A stretch of DNA of 64,000 bases from Alkalicoccobacillus porphyridii (GTDB lineage: Bacteria; Bacillota; Bacilli; Bacillales; Bacillaceae_D), in the NCBI RefSeq assembly GCF_007293315.1, contig NZ_VLXZ01000009.1, positions 124,001 through 188,000 of the forward strand, given 5' to 3'. The notes under the pieces are model-generated. The model was not told the origin of the DNA and made no database searches. It was given only the letters and a program-made list of their open reading frames with translations. Position numbers and translations under genes: made by a program. Below, piece after piece: positions 17,329 through 26,002 of the stretch. Each line of letters begins with the position of its first letter. Position 1 is the first letter of the stretch.

Positions 17329-17718
17329 TTATTTATTCATAATTTTTGCAAACTCTTCATCAAGCGAGCGTTCTTTTGATTTTACTGAATTAGGCGTGGA
17401 ATCATAATTGCCATCCATATGCTCTTCATCATCCTTTAAATAACGATAACCAAAGAATAATAATAAACTAGCAATAAAAAATGGAATCAATGCTCCTACT
17501 CCACTTAATGTCATAATCCCACCAAGAATGAATAGAGTTAAACTACCTGCTGATAGGCCGCCTTTCGTTTGATATTTCTTATACCCCCAATACAATAGAC
17601 CAAGACCGATCGCAAAAGGTACAAGACCACCAAGATGAACACCAATCATCCCAAGCAGCATGACCGCACCAATAATCATTAAGACAACACCCAAGCCAGG
17701 GTTCTTACGATTTCTCAT
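17329..17718 (-). CDS. liaI: LiaI-type membrane protein
   Basis: 129 residues with four predicted membrane segments (LGVVLMIIGAVMLLGMIGV, LVPFAIGLGLLYWGY, TLFILGGIMTLSGV, IPFFIASLLLFFGY) arranged as two similar pairs, then a charged cytoplasmic tail. First gene of the lia operon and probable membrane anchor for LiaH. Two hydrophobic pairs rather than the single pair of B. subtilis LiaI is a notable difference; the fold resembles the LiaF N-terminal region. Confidence 0.85.
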   Translation of the reverse strand: MRNRKNPGLGVVLMIIGAVMLLGMIGVHLGGLVPFAIGLGLLYWGYKKYQTKGGLSAGSLTLFILGGIMTLSGVGALIPFFIASLLLFFGYRYLKDDEEHMDGNYDSTPNSVKSKERSLDEEFAKIMNK

Positions 17719-17749
17719 GTTTTCCTCCTCCTTTCCTTTCGATATACTT

Positions 17750-17830
17750 ATTATAGGAAAGGCACGATAAGATTACGCCGCTCTGCAGCATGGTTCTTTC
17801 TCAGTCTGTAGACCGATTCTTTTCTCAGAC
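17750..17830 (-). promoter_or_regulatory. lia operon promoter with candidate LiaR operator
   Basis: A perfect -10 (TATAAT, minus strand 17755-17750) has no good -35, as expected for an activator-dependent promoter. About 50 nt upstream lies an inverted repeat GTCT-N2-AGAC (17804-17813), with a second TCTGAG/CAGAC-like half site around 17824-17830. Spacing is similar to the LiaR box in front of B. subtilis liaI. The operator assignment is inferred. Confidence 0.5.
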
Positions 17831-17956
17831 CCTAATTTAAAGTCGCCTTCATTTTGTCATAGTTACAAACGGAAAAGTTCGTTATACTAGAAGAGCATGT
17901 CTTACATAGAATATGTATATAAAGTGATGTTTGTAGTCATCAAGGAGTGATTTAGA

Positions 17957-18682
17957 ATGGCTCATATGGAGATATCAATATGGCTGGCTTTTTTTGCTGG
18001 AATGGTTTCGTTTCTCTCTCCATGTATCTTTCCGTTAGTGCCCGCGTATTTAGCCCAATTAACAGGCTCAACGATTTCTGAAGGAGAAATCCAAGCGGAT
18101 CGCCGCCTGATTCTTACTAGAAGCTTAGGATTTATCTTGGGGTTTACGATTATTTTTGTTTTAATGGGAGCGTCTTCAACTTATCTAGGTCAAATCTTTG
18201 CAAATAATCGTCAGTTAATTGAACAGATTGGCGGCATTTTTATTGTTTTGTTTGGATTACAGATGGCCGGTATCATTTCATTACGCTCTTTAATTACTGA
18301 AAAAAAATTACCGATCAAACCGAAAAAAACAGCGAGCTTCTCAAACTCCCTGCTTATTGGCTTCCTATTTGGAGCGGGCTGGATGCCTTGTATTGGACTC
18401 GTTTTAAGCTCCATTCTTATTCTAGCGAGCAATTCCGCAACGATGTCATCCGGCATTCTACTATTGTTTATTTATTCGGCCGGGCTTGGTGTTCCTTTCC
18501 TATTGGTTGCGTTTTTCTGGTCGAAGTCATTGTCTAAGCTGAAGACTATTAATCGCTGGTTACCACTCATTCAACGAGTAAGTGGCATTTTAATGATCAT
18601 TCTTGGCATTATGCTCTTTACCGGTCAGTTCAGAATATTATCTGCTTACTTCGCGAGATTTGTTCCGTTTTTTTCGTTTTGA
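17957..18682 (+). CDS. ccdA: Cytochrome c biogenesis protein CcdA
   Basis: 241 residues, six membrane segments. The two redox cysteines lie in the signature positions LSPCIFPLVPAY and GAGWMPCIG. CcdA carries reducing equivalents from cytoplasmic thioredoxin across the membrane to ResA/StoA-type thioredoxins for cytochrome c maturation and spore cortex formation. AAGGAGTG precedes the ATG. Stands alone, divergent from the lia operon. Confidence 0.92.
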   Translation: MAHMEISIWLAFFAGMVSFLSPCIFPLVPAYLAQLTGSTISEGEIQADRRLILTRSLGFILGFTIIFVLMGASSTYLGQIFANNRQLIEQIGGIFIVLFGLQMAGIISLRSLITEKKLPIKPKKTASFSNSLLIGFLFGAGWMPCIGLVLSSILILASNSATMSSGILLLFIYSAGLGVPFLLVAFFWSKSLSKLKTINRWLPLIQRVSGILMIILGIMLFTGQFRILSAYFARFVPFFSF

Positions 18683-18698
18683 ACCATTGCGAAATATT

Positions 18699-18746
18699 AA
18701 AAGCTGAAGAATGCTGGAGTATTTCCAGTCATTGTTCAGCTTTTTT
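18699..18746 (+). terminator. ccdA terminator (copy of a repeated hairpin)
   Basis: aaaagctgaa ... ttcagctttttt with an inner tggagt/tccag pairing and a T6 tail. Its reverse complement closely resembles hairpins at 49.14 and 55.80 kb, which also border the palindromic repeats. Confidence 0.85.
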
Positions 18747-18779
18747 ATTGTAACAAAAATGAAATTTTAAGAATGAGCT

Positions 18780-19035
18780 TACTAGCGCCGCTACAGGAGA
18801 ACCCTAGCAGTATGACTTAAACAATTGAAGTAAATTCTCAGTCTTATAAAGTTTCAGTGACCTCGATGAAAAGGTTCATTGAGATAAATCGACGCAGTCG
18901 AGTTAGCTCATTACCTTCTTTCCCGCGGTAAGCATGCCCCTATTTTCGGGAGCGACAGCGAAGAACCGATACTCAGGTGACCTCTGATTCTCCCATGTTC
19001 ATGCAAGCGATATACTTCGCTACTTACCACTTTTC
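18780..19035. repeat. Truncated palindromic repeat element (B-type copy 3)
   Basis: From 18866 to about 18965 this matches the right two thirds of elements at 48.93 and 55.60 kb: gatgaaaaggttcattgag, the apical hairpin TCGAC-gca-GTCGA, then tcccgcggtaagcatg and attttcgggagcgaca. The left arm of the palindrome (cgaaaatgg...cctgcggga) is missing. At 18787 a fragment of the A-type element (ccgctacaggagaa) is present. No gene is visible in 18750-19040. Confidence 0.8.
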
Positions 19036-19040
19036 ACTCG

Positions 19041-20390
19041 TTATACCAACACTACCCAAAGAAGGATAGCCACTAGAATGGTGGTCGTCCCTTGCAGGAG
19101 TGTTGCCATTGTTTGTGCTTTGTAGGCATCTGATACATCCATGCCTGTAAATTGAGTCACAACCCAAAAGTAGCTATCATTCACGTGACTAACGGTCATT
19201 GCCCCTGCTCCAATCGCCATAACCACTAATGCGAGAGGTATAGCGCCTTCAATTCCCATGACTGGAAGTAATGGAGCAACAAGTGAAGAGGTGATGACTA
19301 ATGAGGTTGTAGAGGAGCCTTGGGCCGTTTTTAATGCTGCGGCGATTAAAAATGGTACGAGTAAAAATAGCGCACCTGTAAATAGACCAGCCAGTTCTAT
19401 ATCTTGAATAAGCTCTTCGACACCCGAGTTACGAATGACCGTTCCAAAAGCCCCACCTACACCCGTAATAAGTAAAATAGGCGCAGCGTCCACAAGCCCT
19501 TTTCCCATCCAGTTTGTTAACGTTTCTTCATCATATTTTGGCAGCAAAGGTAGAGCCACAATGATGCCAACAAGTAAAGCAATCATTGGATTTCCAAGAA
19601 ACATTAAAAAGGAGGCCAGCCCATTATCCGTTCCAACTAATGAGAGGGTTGACCCTATTCCAATAAGGACAATAGGTAGAACGATGGGCAAAAATGCGGC
19701 AAAGGCTGATGGCATTTTTCCAAACGAGGCCACAACTTGGTCATAGTCATATTCCTCACCGTCATTATCTTCCTCCACAGTAATGTTTGAAGCCATCTTT
19801 ATTGCCCATAAATACCCGACGACTGTAGCAGGCACGGCAACAATTAAACCAATTAAGATAACCGTACCCAAATAAGTATCTGCACCAATATTACCAGCCG
19901 CTGCAATAGGGCCCGGTGTTGGCGGTACGAGGGTGTGAGTGGCATATAAGCCTGTAGCTAATGCAACGGACATGGAAGCCATCGTAACCTTTGCCCGTTT
20001 AGCTAATGCTTTTCGCAAACTCGAGAGAATAATAAAGCCAGAGTCACAAAACACCGGAATCGAGACAATAAATCCGATGATACTCATGGCTAGCTGTGGT
20101 CGCTTTGGTCCTACGATTCTTAACACAACCTCTGCCATTCGATAGGCAGCACCTGCTTTTTCTAAAATAACTCCGATAATTGTCCCAAAGACAATGACTA
20201 GACCAATACTAGTCATTAATCCACCAAACCCATCATTTATGCTTTGAATAAGCTCTGAAAACGGCATACCTGAGGCAAATCCAACAAAAAGAGTACCAAG
20301 TAGAAGGGAAAGAAATGGATGAACTTTAAACTTAGTCGTTGCAATAATAATGATAAGTACACTTGCTAGAATGATAAATAGTAAATACAT
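19041..20390 (-). CDS. GntP family gluconate/organic acid permease
   Basis: 449 residues, 12 or more hydrophobic segments, with GntP-family motifs (VSIPVFCDSGFIILSSL, LATGLYATHTLVPPTPGPI, AAALKTAQGSSTTSLV). The family imports gluconate, glycerate or related hydroxy-acids with protons. No sugar-acid kinase or dehydrogenase gene is adjacent, so the substrate cannot be assigned. Stands alone between ccdA and ecsC. Confidence 0.88.
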   Translation of the reverse strand: MYLLFIILASVLIIIIATTKFKVHPFLSLLLGTLFVGFASGMPFSELIQSINDGFGGLMTSIGLVIVFGTIIGVILEKAGAAYRMAEVVLRIVGPKRPQLAMSIIGFIVSIPVFCDSGFIILSSLRKALAKRAKVTMASMSVALATGLYATHTLVPPTPGPIAAAGNIGADTYLGTVILIGLIVAVPATVVGYLWAIKMASNITVEEDNDGEEYDYDQVVASFGKMPSAFAAFLPIVLPIVLIGIGSTLSLVGTDNGLASFLMFLGNPMIALLVGIIVALPLLPKYDEETLTNWMGKGLVDAAPILLITGVGGAFGTVIRNSGVEELIQDIELAGLFTGALFLLVPFLIAAALKTAQGSSTTSLVITSSLVAPLLPVMGIEGAIPLALVVMAIGAGAMTVSHVNDSYFWVVTQFTGMDVSDAYKAQTMATLLQGTTTILVAILLWVVLV

Positions 20391-20479
20391 AGACTTATGC
20401 TCCTCTCAAATAACTATAGCGCTTACATTATAGCAAATATTATTGAATTCAATCACTCTCTCTTCAAGGCAAACAAAAA

Positions 20480-20500
20480 AGACAGGCTCCACACCTGTCT
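20480..20500 (-). terminator. ecs operon terminator
   Basis: agacagg / cctgtct with a short loop, followed by TTTTTT on the minus strand, just after ecsC. Confidence 0.75.
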
Positions 20501-20514
20501 CTCTGTTCAATCTC

Positions 20515-21213
20515 TTAGTGTTCAATCATTCGCATACGATAGCTGTTCATTGCCGTCGTTTGCAATAAGTCAAGCAAGTGATTATTAACAGCTCCACCAA
20601 CAATTGCGCCAAATCCCGGGATTAGCTGAAGCATTTTTGGAAGATCAATAAAATCACGATAGCTTAACTGAAATGCTTTCCAGTCCATAGCTAATGGATC
20701 CTCTGGGTCGGTAGGCAACTGACTCGCATATTCTTCCCAATTTTCGACTCGTTCTAATAGCTTGGCTCTTTCGTCTCCCTCTGAGAAAGCTAGCTGAAAG
20801 ATGGTTAATAAAAAAAGTCGCTCCTGAAAATCTCGACAGTCATAGCCGTAAGTAATGGCTGTGTCAAAAAGAAACTTCATCTTAATACTAAGCAACAGAG
20901 GGAAGTCTGCCATTCCAAGCAATACTCCTCCAGCCCCGGTGCCAATACCCTCAGCAATGGCTGTGTTTTTGTAGGTTTTGAAAAGCTTTTGCACTTCTTC
21001 TTCCCGTTCTTCAAAGCTTGTTGTTAAATCAAGCTCTTTTTTTGAGACGTATTCTGAGCCCGCGAGTGTGGCTTGCACCATATGACGTACACTGGTCGTG
21101 ACAACGGCATGAACCTTTTCGGGTATAAAGGTATTCATTTTCTTTTGCCATTTCTTTGCGTAACGACCTGTCATCGACTGACTTTTTCCAAGCTTACGTT
21201 TCCATCTGAGCAT
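20515..21213 (-). CDS. ecsC: EcsC family protein
   Basis: 232 residues from the ATG at 21213. EcsC signature regions are present (GTGAGGVLLGMADFPLLLSIKMKF; PGFGAIVGGAVNNHLLDLL). Third gene of ecsABC; function in B. subtilis undefined. The start is uncertain: the frame continues upstream with family-like residues (SRYEQEAKEE) but has no ATG, GTG or TTG there, while a GTG with a good ribosome-binding site at 21259 is one base out of frame. A small frameshift or a sequencing error at the N-terminus is possible. Confidence 0.88.
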   Translation of the reverse strand: MLRWKRKLGKSQSMTGRYAKKWQKKMNTFIPEKVHAVVTTSVRHMVQATLAGSEYVSKKELDLTTSFEEREEEVQKLFKTYKNTAIAEGIGTGAGGVLLGMADFPLLLSIKMKFLFDTAITYGYDCRDFQERLFLLTIFQLAFSEGDERAKLLERVENWEEYASQLPTDPEDPLAMDWKAFQLSYRDFIDLPKMLQLIPGFGAIVGGAVNNHLLDLLQTTAMNSYRMRMIEH

Positions 21214-21268
21214 TTCTTCCTTTGCTTCTTGTTCATATCTGGATACGATCGTAACTCACTCCCTTTTG

Positions 21269-22483
21269 CTAAACCGCTTGTTTCTTCCTTTTGTGAATGA
21301 GGGATGTACTTCCTAAATAGGCAAATACCAAACCGGCTGCCAGCCCAAAGCTTGCAATGATTGGATCTCCAAATATAAATAGGATCGCCGACTGAAGAAC
21401 TGCCGCAAAAGCCATTAGCTTAAGACTAAGCTGTGTAAGTGCCTTCTCTCTTCCGTTTGGTTCAGATGGATAAATATCCACCCACATATTCATGTCATAG
21501 TGGAACCAAATCGTCGAAAGCTGCATCATCACCATATGCATAAATACAAGTAATACAGCAATTTGAATCCATCCAGTAGGCAGGATATACAGAATAAACG
21601 CACTAACTAAAACCAGTCGTACATAAATCCCCAAATAGTCATTGGCACGCACAAAGGAACGGCTCATTAAAAATGTGTAAACCGATTTATTTTTTCCCGT
21701 TAGTAACGGAATCAACCAACTTAGATACGTGCGTTCTCGAACTTGGTTTCGCAATTGTGGCACATCCGTAAAAGCATTGGCAATTCGATAGAAAAACATG
21801 ACCATGCTTTCTTCTACTTGAATAAGATGATCCCATTTTAATGAGTACGTTTGGCCAAGCTTTCTCCAGTAAAGGGCATATAGCCCAAACATCAAGACGA
21901 TTAACGCCCCAATGTAAACAAAACCGGCCTGAGAAAATAGCAGGTACAATAACACTGCATTAATAAGCCCTCTTAATAGCATATGAGAAATTCGCTCCTG
22001 CTTACTTTGCAGGCGTTGTTCCTCCCAGCTTGAAAGGACGTTCCAAAGCTTTGCAATGATAAGCACAGCTAGGGCGCTCCAAAATACGCCGCCGGTCCCA
22101 ATTCGCAGTACGAATAAAGGTCCGAGAAGAAGCATACACAGTGCCAAGATAAAGCTTTGCACAAAGAAAGAGTAACGAATAGCCGAGCGGAAATAATCTC
22201 CCATTTTCCCTTCATACGGTAGAAGGAAGACAACATCGGCCTGTTTCACAAACGTCCTCACTCTACTTCGTGTCACGATAAATAAAAACACAACTGTGAA
22301 CAATTCCACTGTCGGAAACTGCTCCGGTAGCTGCTCAAGAATTTGCTGGTAATAATAGCTGCCTACGATAAATAAAAAATAAACCGTAAATAAGAAGCCA
22401 CTATTCCCGATCAGCTTTAAATAACGACCTGCTTCCCGCCAATAGGTTTGAACTCGATCCTGCCATAAGTTTAATGCATTCAT
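21269..22483 (-). CDS. ecsB: ABC transporter permease EcsB
   Basis: 404 residues with about eight to ten membrane segments and the EcsB pattern (starting MNALNLWQDRVQTYWREAGRYLKL). With EcsA it forms an ABC transporter whose loss in B. subtilis impairs protein secretion, competence and sporulation, and which has been linked to intramembrane protease RasP function. Overlaps ecsA by 4 nt. Confidence 0.92.
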   Translation of the reverse strand: MNALNLWQDRVQTYWREAGRYLKLIGNSGFLFTVYFLFIVGSYYYQQILEQLPEQFPTVELFTVVFLFIVTRSRVRTFVKQADVVFLLPYEGKMGDYFRSAIRYSFFVQSFILALCMLLLGPLFVLRIGTGGVFWSALAVLIIAKLWNVLSSWEEQRLQSKQERISHMLLRGLINAVLLYLLFSQAGFVYIGALIVLMFGLYALYWRKLGQTYSLKWDHLIQVEESMVMFFYRIANAFTDVPQLRNQVRERTYLSWLIPLLTGKNKSVYTFLMSRSFVRANDYLGIYVRLVLVSAFILYILPTGWIQIAVLLVFMHMVMMQLSTIWFHYDMNMWVDIYPSEPNGREKALTQLSLKLMAFAAVLQSAILFIFGDPIIASFGLAAGLVFAYLGSTSLIHKRKKQAV

Positions 22484-23226
22484 GGCTGCTCATCCTGAGT
22501 CATTTCAATATAAATGTCGTCCAGGGTAGCTCCAGGCTTACCAATATGCAATTGCATCTCTTCTAAGGTGCCCTCAAGTACCTTTTGACCATGATGCAAA
22601 ATCACAAAACGATCACAGTAGCGCTCTGCAGTAGCAAGAATATGTGTCGACATCAAAATCGCCGAGCCACGCTTCTTCATATCTGAGATAAAGTTGAGAA
22701 AGGATTGGATGCCCAGTGGGTCCAATCCAACGATTGGCTCATCTACTATATATACGGGCGGCTGAATCAAAAATGCACTCATAATCATGACCTTTTGACG
22801 CATGCCCTTTGAAAAATGGGACGGGTACCATTTTTTCATTTTTGTCATTTTAAATTCTTTTAACAAACTCTCCGCTCTCTCCTCAAAAAGCTTTGGATCG
22901 AGTCCATAGGCTACACTTGTCAGCTCTAAGTGCTCCCATAATGTGAGCTCATCATATAACACAGGCGTTTCAGGTATGTACGCATAGGACCTTCTATACT
23001 GATTGGCATCGTCTTTAAAAGCAATACCATCAATCGTAATTTCACCCTGCTGTGGTTGAAGCAGCCCCAGAATATGTTTAATTGTTGTACTCTTTCCGGC
23101 GCCGTTTAATCCTATAAGTCCTACAATTTCTTGTTTGTTAACTGAAAGGTTCACATCATGAAGAACTGGTTTTTTTGGGTGGTATCCACCGGTTAATCCC
23201 GTGATCTTTAATAGCTCTGACATCAT
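22480..23226 (-). CDS. ecsA: ABC transporter ATP-binding protein EcsA
   Basis: 248 residues. Walker A GLNGAGKST, signature region FSKGMRQKVMIMSAFL, Walker B PPVYIVDEPIVGLDP and switch His in ILMSTHIL. The signature is FSKGMRQ rather than LSGGQ, which is normal for EcsA-type ATPases. AAGGAG lies 7 nt before the first of two ATG codons. First gene of ecsABC, divergent from hit as in B. subtilis but separated from it by a repeat array and a lipoprotein gene. Confidence 0.94.
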   Translation of the reverse strand: MMSELLKITGLTGGYHPKKPVLHDVNLSVNKQEIVGLIGLNGAGKSTTIKHILGLLQPQQGEITIDGIAFKDDANQYRRSYAYIPETPVLYDELTLWEHLELTSVAYGLDPKLFEERAESLLKEFKMTKMKKWYPSHFSKGMRQKVMIMSAFLIQPPVYIVDEPIVGLDPLGIQSFLNFISDMKKRGSAILMSTHILATAERYCDRFVILHHGQKVLEGTLEEMQLHIGKPGATLDDIYIEMTQDEQP

Positions 23227-23367
23227 CGCTCCACTCCTTATACACCTATCTTACCAAATCTGAGTTAGGAAAAACCAGTAACAGCTTGTTCTAGTATAGT
23301 TTTATTGAATAAAGTGCGATTGCTTTGGATTTTTGACGAATTTGATTTCTTATAGAGGGGGTGGTGC

Positions 23368-23532
23368 TGGTATCGGGATTGAGATTCTTTTATCGGGATT
23401 GAGTTCCTTTTATCGGGATTCAGGTGCAGATATCGGGACTGAGTTCCTTTTATCGGGATTTAGATGCAGATATCGGGATTGAGATTCTTTTATCGGGATT
23501 GAGGGGACGATATCGGGATTGAGTTCTTTTTA
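23368..23532. repeat. 20-bp tandem array, unit TATCGGGATTGAGNNNNTTT
   Basis: Eight TATCGGGA boxes at exactly 20-bp spacing (23371, 23391, ... 23511). The reverse complement of the box, TCCCGATA, is the core of the arrays at 10.4 and 35.9 kb, so this array is the same family in opposite orientation with a diverged filler. Confidence 0.93.
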
Positions 23533-23690
23533 CCGCCGCTTTCGTGAGTCTCCCGCCGATTCCTCTTCTCCTCCCGCCGCTTTCGTGGCCTTCCCGCCGA
23601 TTCCTCTTCTCCTCCCGCCGCTTTCGTGAGCCTCCCGCCGATTCCTCTTCTCCTATCGCCGCTTTCGTGGGCCTCCCGCCCATTCAGAAC
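23533..23690. repeat. 41-bp tandem array (CCGCCGCTTTCG / CCGCCGATTCC halves)
   Basis: Four units with CCGCCGCTTT-type boxes at 23533, 23574, 23615 and 23656 and CCGCCGATT-type boxes at 23553, 23594, 23635 and 23676; both sets are spaced exactly 41 bp. Same orientation and half-unit design as the array at 10.71-11.06 kb. The gene-free stretch 23227-23790 holds these two arrays and nothing else I can recognise. Confidence 0.93.
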
Positions 23691-23790
23691 TGTACATTAT
23701 ATTCAATCATCATTGTTCATATATAAATTAGCATTTATCCCTATTATTAGAATTGAGACACTCTGCCCGCCAACATGCAACCACAAAAAA

Positions 23791-23814
23791 GAAGCACCCC
23801 TCGGTACTCCTTTT
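23791..23814 (-). terminator. Terminator of the PCYCGC-like lipoprotein gene
   Basis: Minus-strand hairpin agtacc-GAGG-ggtgct followed by TCTTTTTT, 17 nt after the stop codon. Confidence 0.65.
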
Positions 23815-23830
23815 AAAAAACTATACTCAC

Positions 23831-24256
23831 TTAGCTACCGTCTCCATATTGTCGTATGACTGTTTCACGGATCTCTTCGATTGATTTGCCGTTTTGTGAG
23901 GCTTCGATGCTGTAGGCGGCGGAATCAATACATGGGTTGCAGCGAGCTCCGTGATCATTCCAAACGATTGCTCCGTCTTCTTCCTCTTCGTAGATAAAGG
24001 ATTGATACAGATTATCTAATTGACCGACATTTCCATTTGAATCGTAGCTTGGCAATTCTTCCAGCACTTCTTTAAATTCTGGGATGCCTTGATATAAATT
24101 TGCTATATTATCAGGGTAATATTCCAAAAAATCAGGTAAAATTTCTGTGGATGCTGTTTCTTCATACACATCTTCATTTCCAGCATTTTCACCACTTTGA
24201 TCTTGACATCCTGCCAAAAAAAGCAAAACGACTCCTATTAAGACGAGTCTTTTCAT
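23831..24256 (-). CDS. Lipoprotein related to the PCYCGC family, first Cys cluster missing
   Basis: 141 residues with a lipoprotein signal (lipobox FLAGC, Cys17). The C-terminal half (WNDHGARCNPCIDSAAYS then GKSIEEIRETVIRQYGDG) matches the end of PCYCGC-motif proteins, which are small Cys-rich lipoproteins of spore formers. The name-giving PCYCGC motif is expected where this protein reads LEELPSYDSNGNVG and is gone; only the HGxxCxxC pair remains. Start ATG 24256 follows GGAG-type sites. Possible metal or redox role in the family; this member may have lost it. Confidence 0.62.
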   Translation of the reverse strand: MKRLVLIGVVLLFLAGCQDQSGENAGNEDVYEETASTEILPDFLEYYPDNIANLYQGIPEFKEVLEELPSYDSNGNVGQLDNLYQSFIYEEEEDGAIVWNDHGARCNPCIDSAAYSIEASQNGKSIEEIRETVIRQYGDGS

Positions 24257-24410
24257 GCACTCCACTCCATTTCCTCTCCCTCATCACCCAAATTATAACA
24301 CAGGCTGTCCTGTTCACTTCTGACAATCTGGCGAATATTCATTGAAAAACATCCCCTCAGAGAGTAAGCTAATTGACAAAGCTATTAATCCTAAAAGGGG
24401 GAAAACAAAC

Positions 24411-24842
24411 ATGACTTCATGTGTATTTTGCAGCATTATTTCCGGAGATATTCCATCAAAAAAGATTTATGAGGACGAGCATACGTACGCCTTCTTTGAT
24501 ATTAGTCAAGTGACTAAGGGACATACTCTGGTTGTTCCTAAACACCACCATAAAAATTTGTTCGAGTTGCCGGAATCTGAAGTAAGTCACGTCTTCAAAA
24601 CCGTGCAAAAGGTTGCCACCGCTCTAAACAAAACCTTTTCTCCTGCAGGTTTAAATTTAGTTAATAATAATGGAGAGGCTGCTGGACAAACCGTATTCCA
24701 TTATCATGTACATTTAATTCCACGTTACGATCAAGCAGACGGATACCAGGCGAAATGGGTGGAACATGGAGCTGAATATACAGAGGAAAAGCTTGAACAA
24801 ATGCAGACTCAGCTTATTTCATCTCTTTCCAGTTCACACTAA
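24411..24842 (+). CDS. hit: HIT family nucleotide-binding protein Hit
   Basis: 143 residues. Zinc/HIT fold beginning CVFCSIISGDIPSKKIYEDE and the histidine triad FHYHVHLIPRY, the nucleophile motif of HINT-type phosphoramidases. AAAAGGGGG precedes the ATG at 24411; the frame is open further upstream but without a ribosome-binding site. Divergent from ecsABC as in B. subtilis. Confidence 0.93.
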   Translation: MTSCVFCSIISGDIPSKKIYEDEHTYAFFDISQVTKGHTLVVPKHHHKNLFELPESEVSHVFKTVQKVATALNKTFSPAGLNLVNNNGEAAGQTVFHYHVHLIPRYDQADGYQAKWVEHGAEYTEEKLEQMQTQLISSLSSSH

Positions 24843-24916
24843 CATACCGCTTTATGAACTGATATGGTAGGATAGAGATATTGACATGCACTAAAGTGGT
24901 AAAGGGGAGAATCTAA

Positions 24917-26002
24917 GTGAGTTCAGTTTATAATTTTAATGCCGGTCCAGCCGCACTTCCAAAACCAGCACTTGAAGCAGCAGAAAAGGAACTTCTGAAC
25001 TTTAATCAAACAGGAATGTCTGTCATGGAGTTAAGCCATCGCAGCTCTGATTATGATCAGGTTCATCAGCATGCAAAACAGTTATTAAAAACATTACTTG
25101 ATATACCAGACACGCATGACATTTTATTTATACAAGGTGGGGCAAGCCTTCAATTTTCTATGCTTGCTTACAATTTCTTACCTAAAAATAAGGTTGGACA
25201 ATACGTACTAACAGGTTCTTGGTCAGAGAAAGCATTAAAAGAAGCCTCAATTATTGGCCAAACCAATATTGCGGCTTCTGCAAAAGAAAGTCATTACTCT
25301 ACCATACCTGACCCATCTGAAATCATGTTTACAGATCAGGACGCGTATGTTCACATTACCTCCAACAACACGATTTATGGAACCCAGTGGAAAGCATTTC
25401 CTCAGATTCATCATGCTCCTCTAATTGCAGATATGTCCAGTGACATTCTTTCAAGAAAAATTGATGTCTCTTCGTTTGGATTAATTTACGCAGGTGCTCA
25501 AAAGAATCTAGGGCCCTCTGGCGTAACAGTGGCTATAATCGACAAAAAACTGATTAATGAAGCGGATACTGAAAAAGTGCCAACCATGCTTCGTTATAGC
25601 ACGTTTTCTCAGAATGACTCCCTTTACAACACCCCTCCTACGTTTAGCATTTACCTTTTGGGGAAAGTTTTGGAATGGGTAGAATCCATTGGAGGAGTTG
25701 AGTCAATAGCAGCTGTTAACGCCGAAAAAGCTGCATTACTATATGACACCATTGATCAAAGTGATGGTTTTTATAAAGGGCATGCAGAAACAAAGAGTCG
25801 CTCACTGATGAATGTAACGTTCACGTTACCAAATGAGGAGCTAAGTCAATCTTTCCTTAGACTTGCAAAGGAACGTGGTTTTGTTGGATTAAATGGACAT
25901 CGTTCAATTGGCGGATGTCGAGCGTCGATCTATAATGCGGTTCCCTTAGATGCTTGCGCCGCCTTACGTGAACTTATGATTGAGTTTAAACAATCCCATT
26001 AA
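24917..26002 (+). CDS. serC: Phosphoserine aminotransferase
   Basis: 361 residues from a GTG start (AAAGGGGAG upstream). Starts SSVYNFNAGPAALP, the classic SerC opening. The PLP lysine lies in YAGAQKNLGPSGV. Converts 3-phosphohydroxypyruvate to phosphoserine (serine pathway, also pyridoxal synthesis). Its stop codon overlaps by 3 nt the stop of a convergent small membrane-protein gene. Confidence 0.95.
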   Translation: MSSVYNFNAGPAALPKPALEAAEKELLNFNQTGMSVMELSHRSSDYDQVHQHAKQLLKTLLDIPDTHDILFIQGGASLQFSMLAYNFLPKNKVGQYVLTGSWSEKALKEASIIGQTNIAASAKESHYSTIPDPSEIMFTDQDAYVHITSNNTIYGTQWKAFPQIHHAPLIADMSSDILSRKIDVSSFGLIYAGAQKNLGPSGVTVAIIDKKLINEADTEKVPTMLRYSTFSQNDSLYNTPPTFSIYLLGKVLEWVESIGGVESIAAVNAEKAALLYDTIDQSDGFYKGHAETKSRSLMNVTFTLPNEELSQSFLRLAKERGFVGLNGHRSIGGCRASIYNAVPLDACAALRELMIEFKQSH

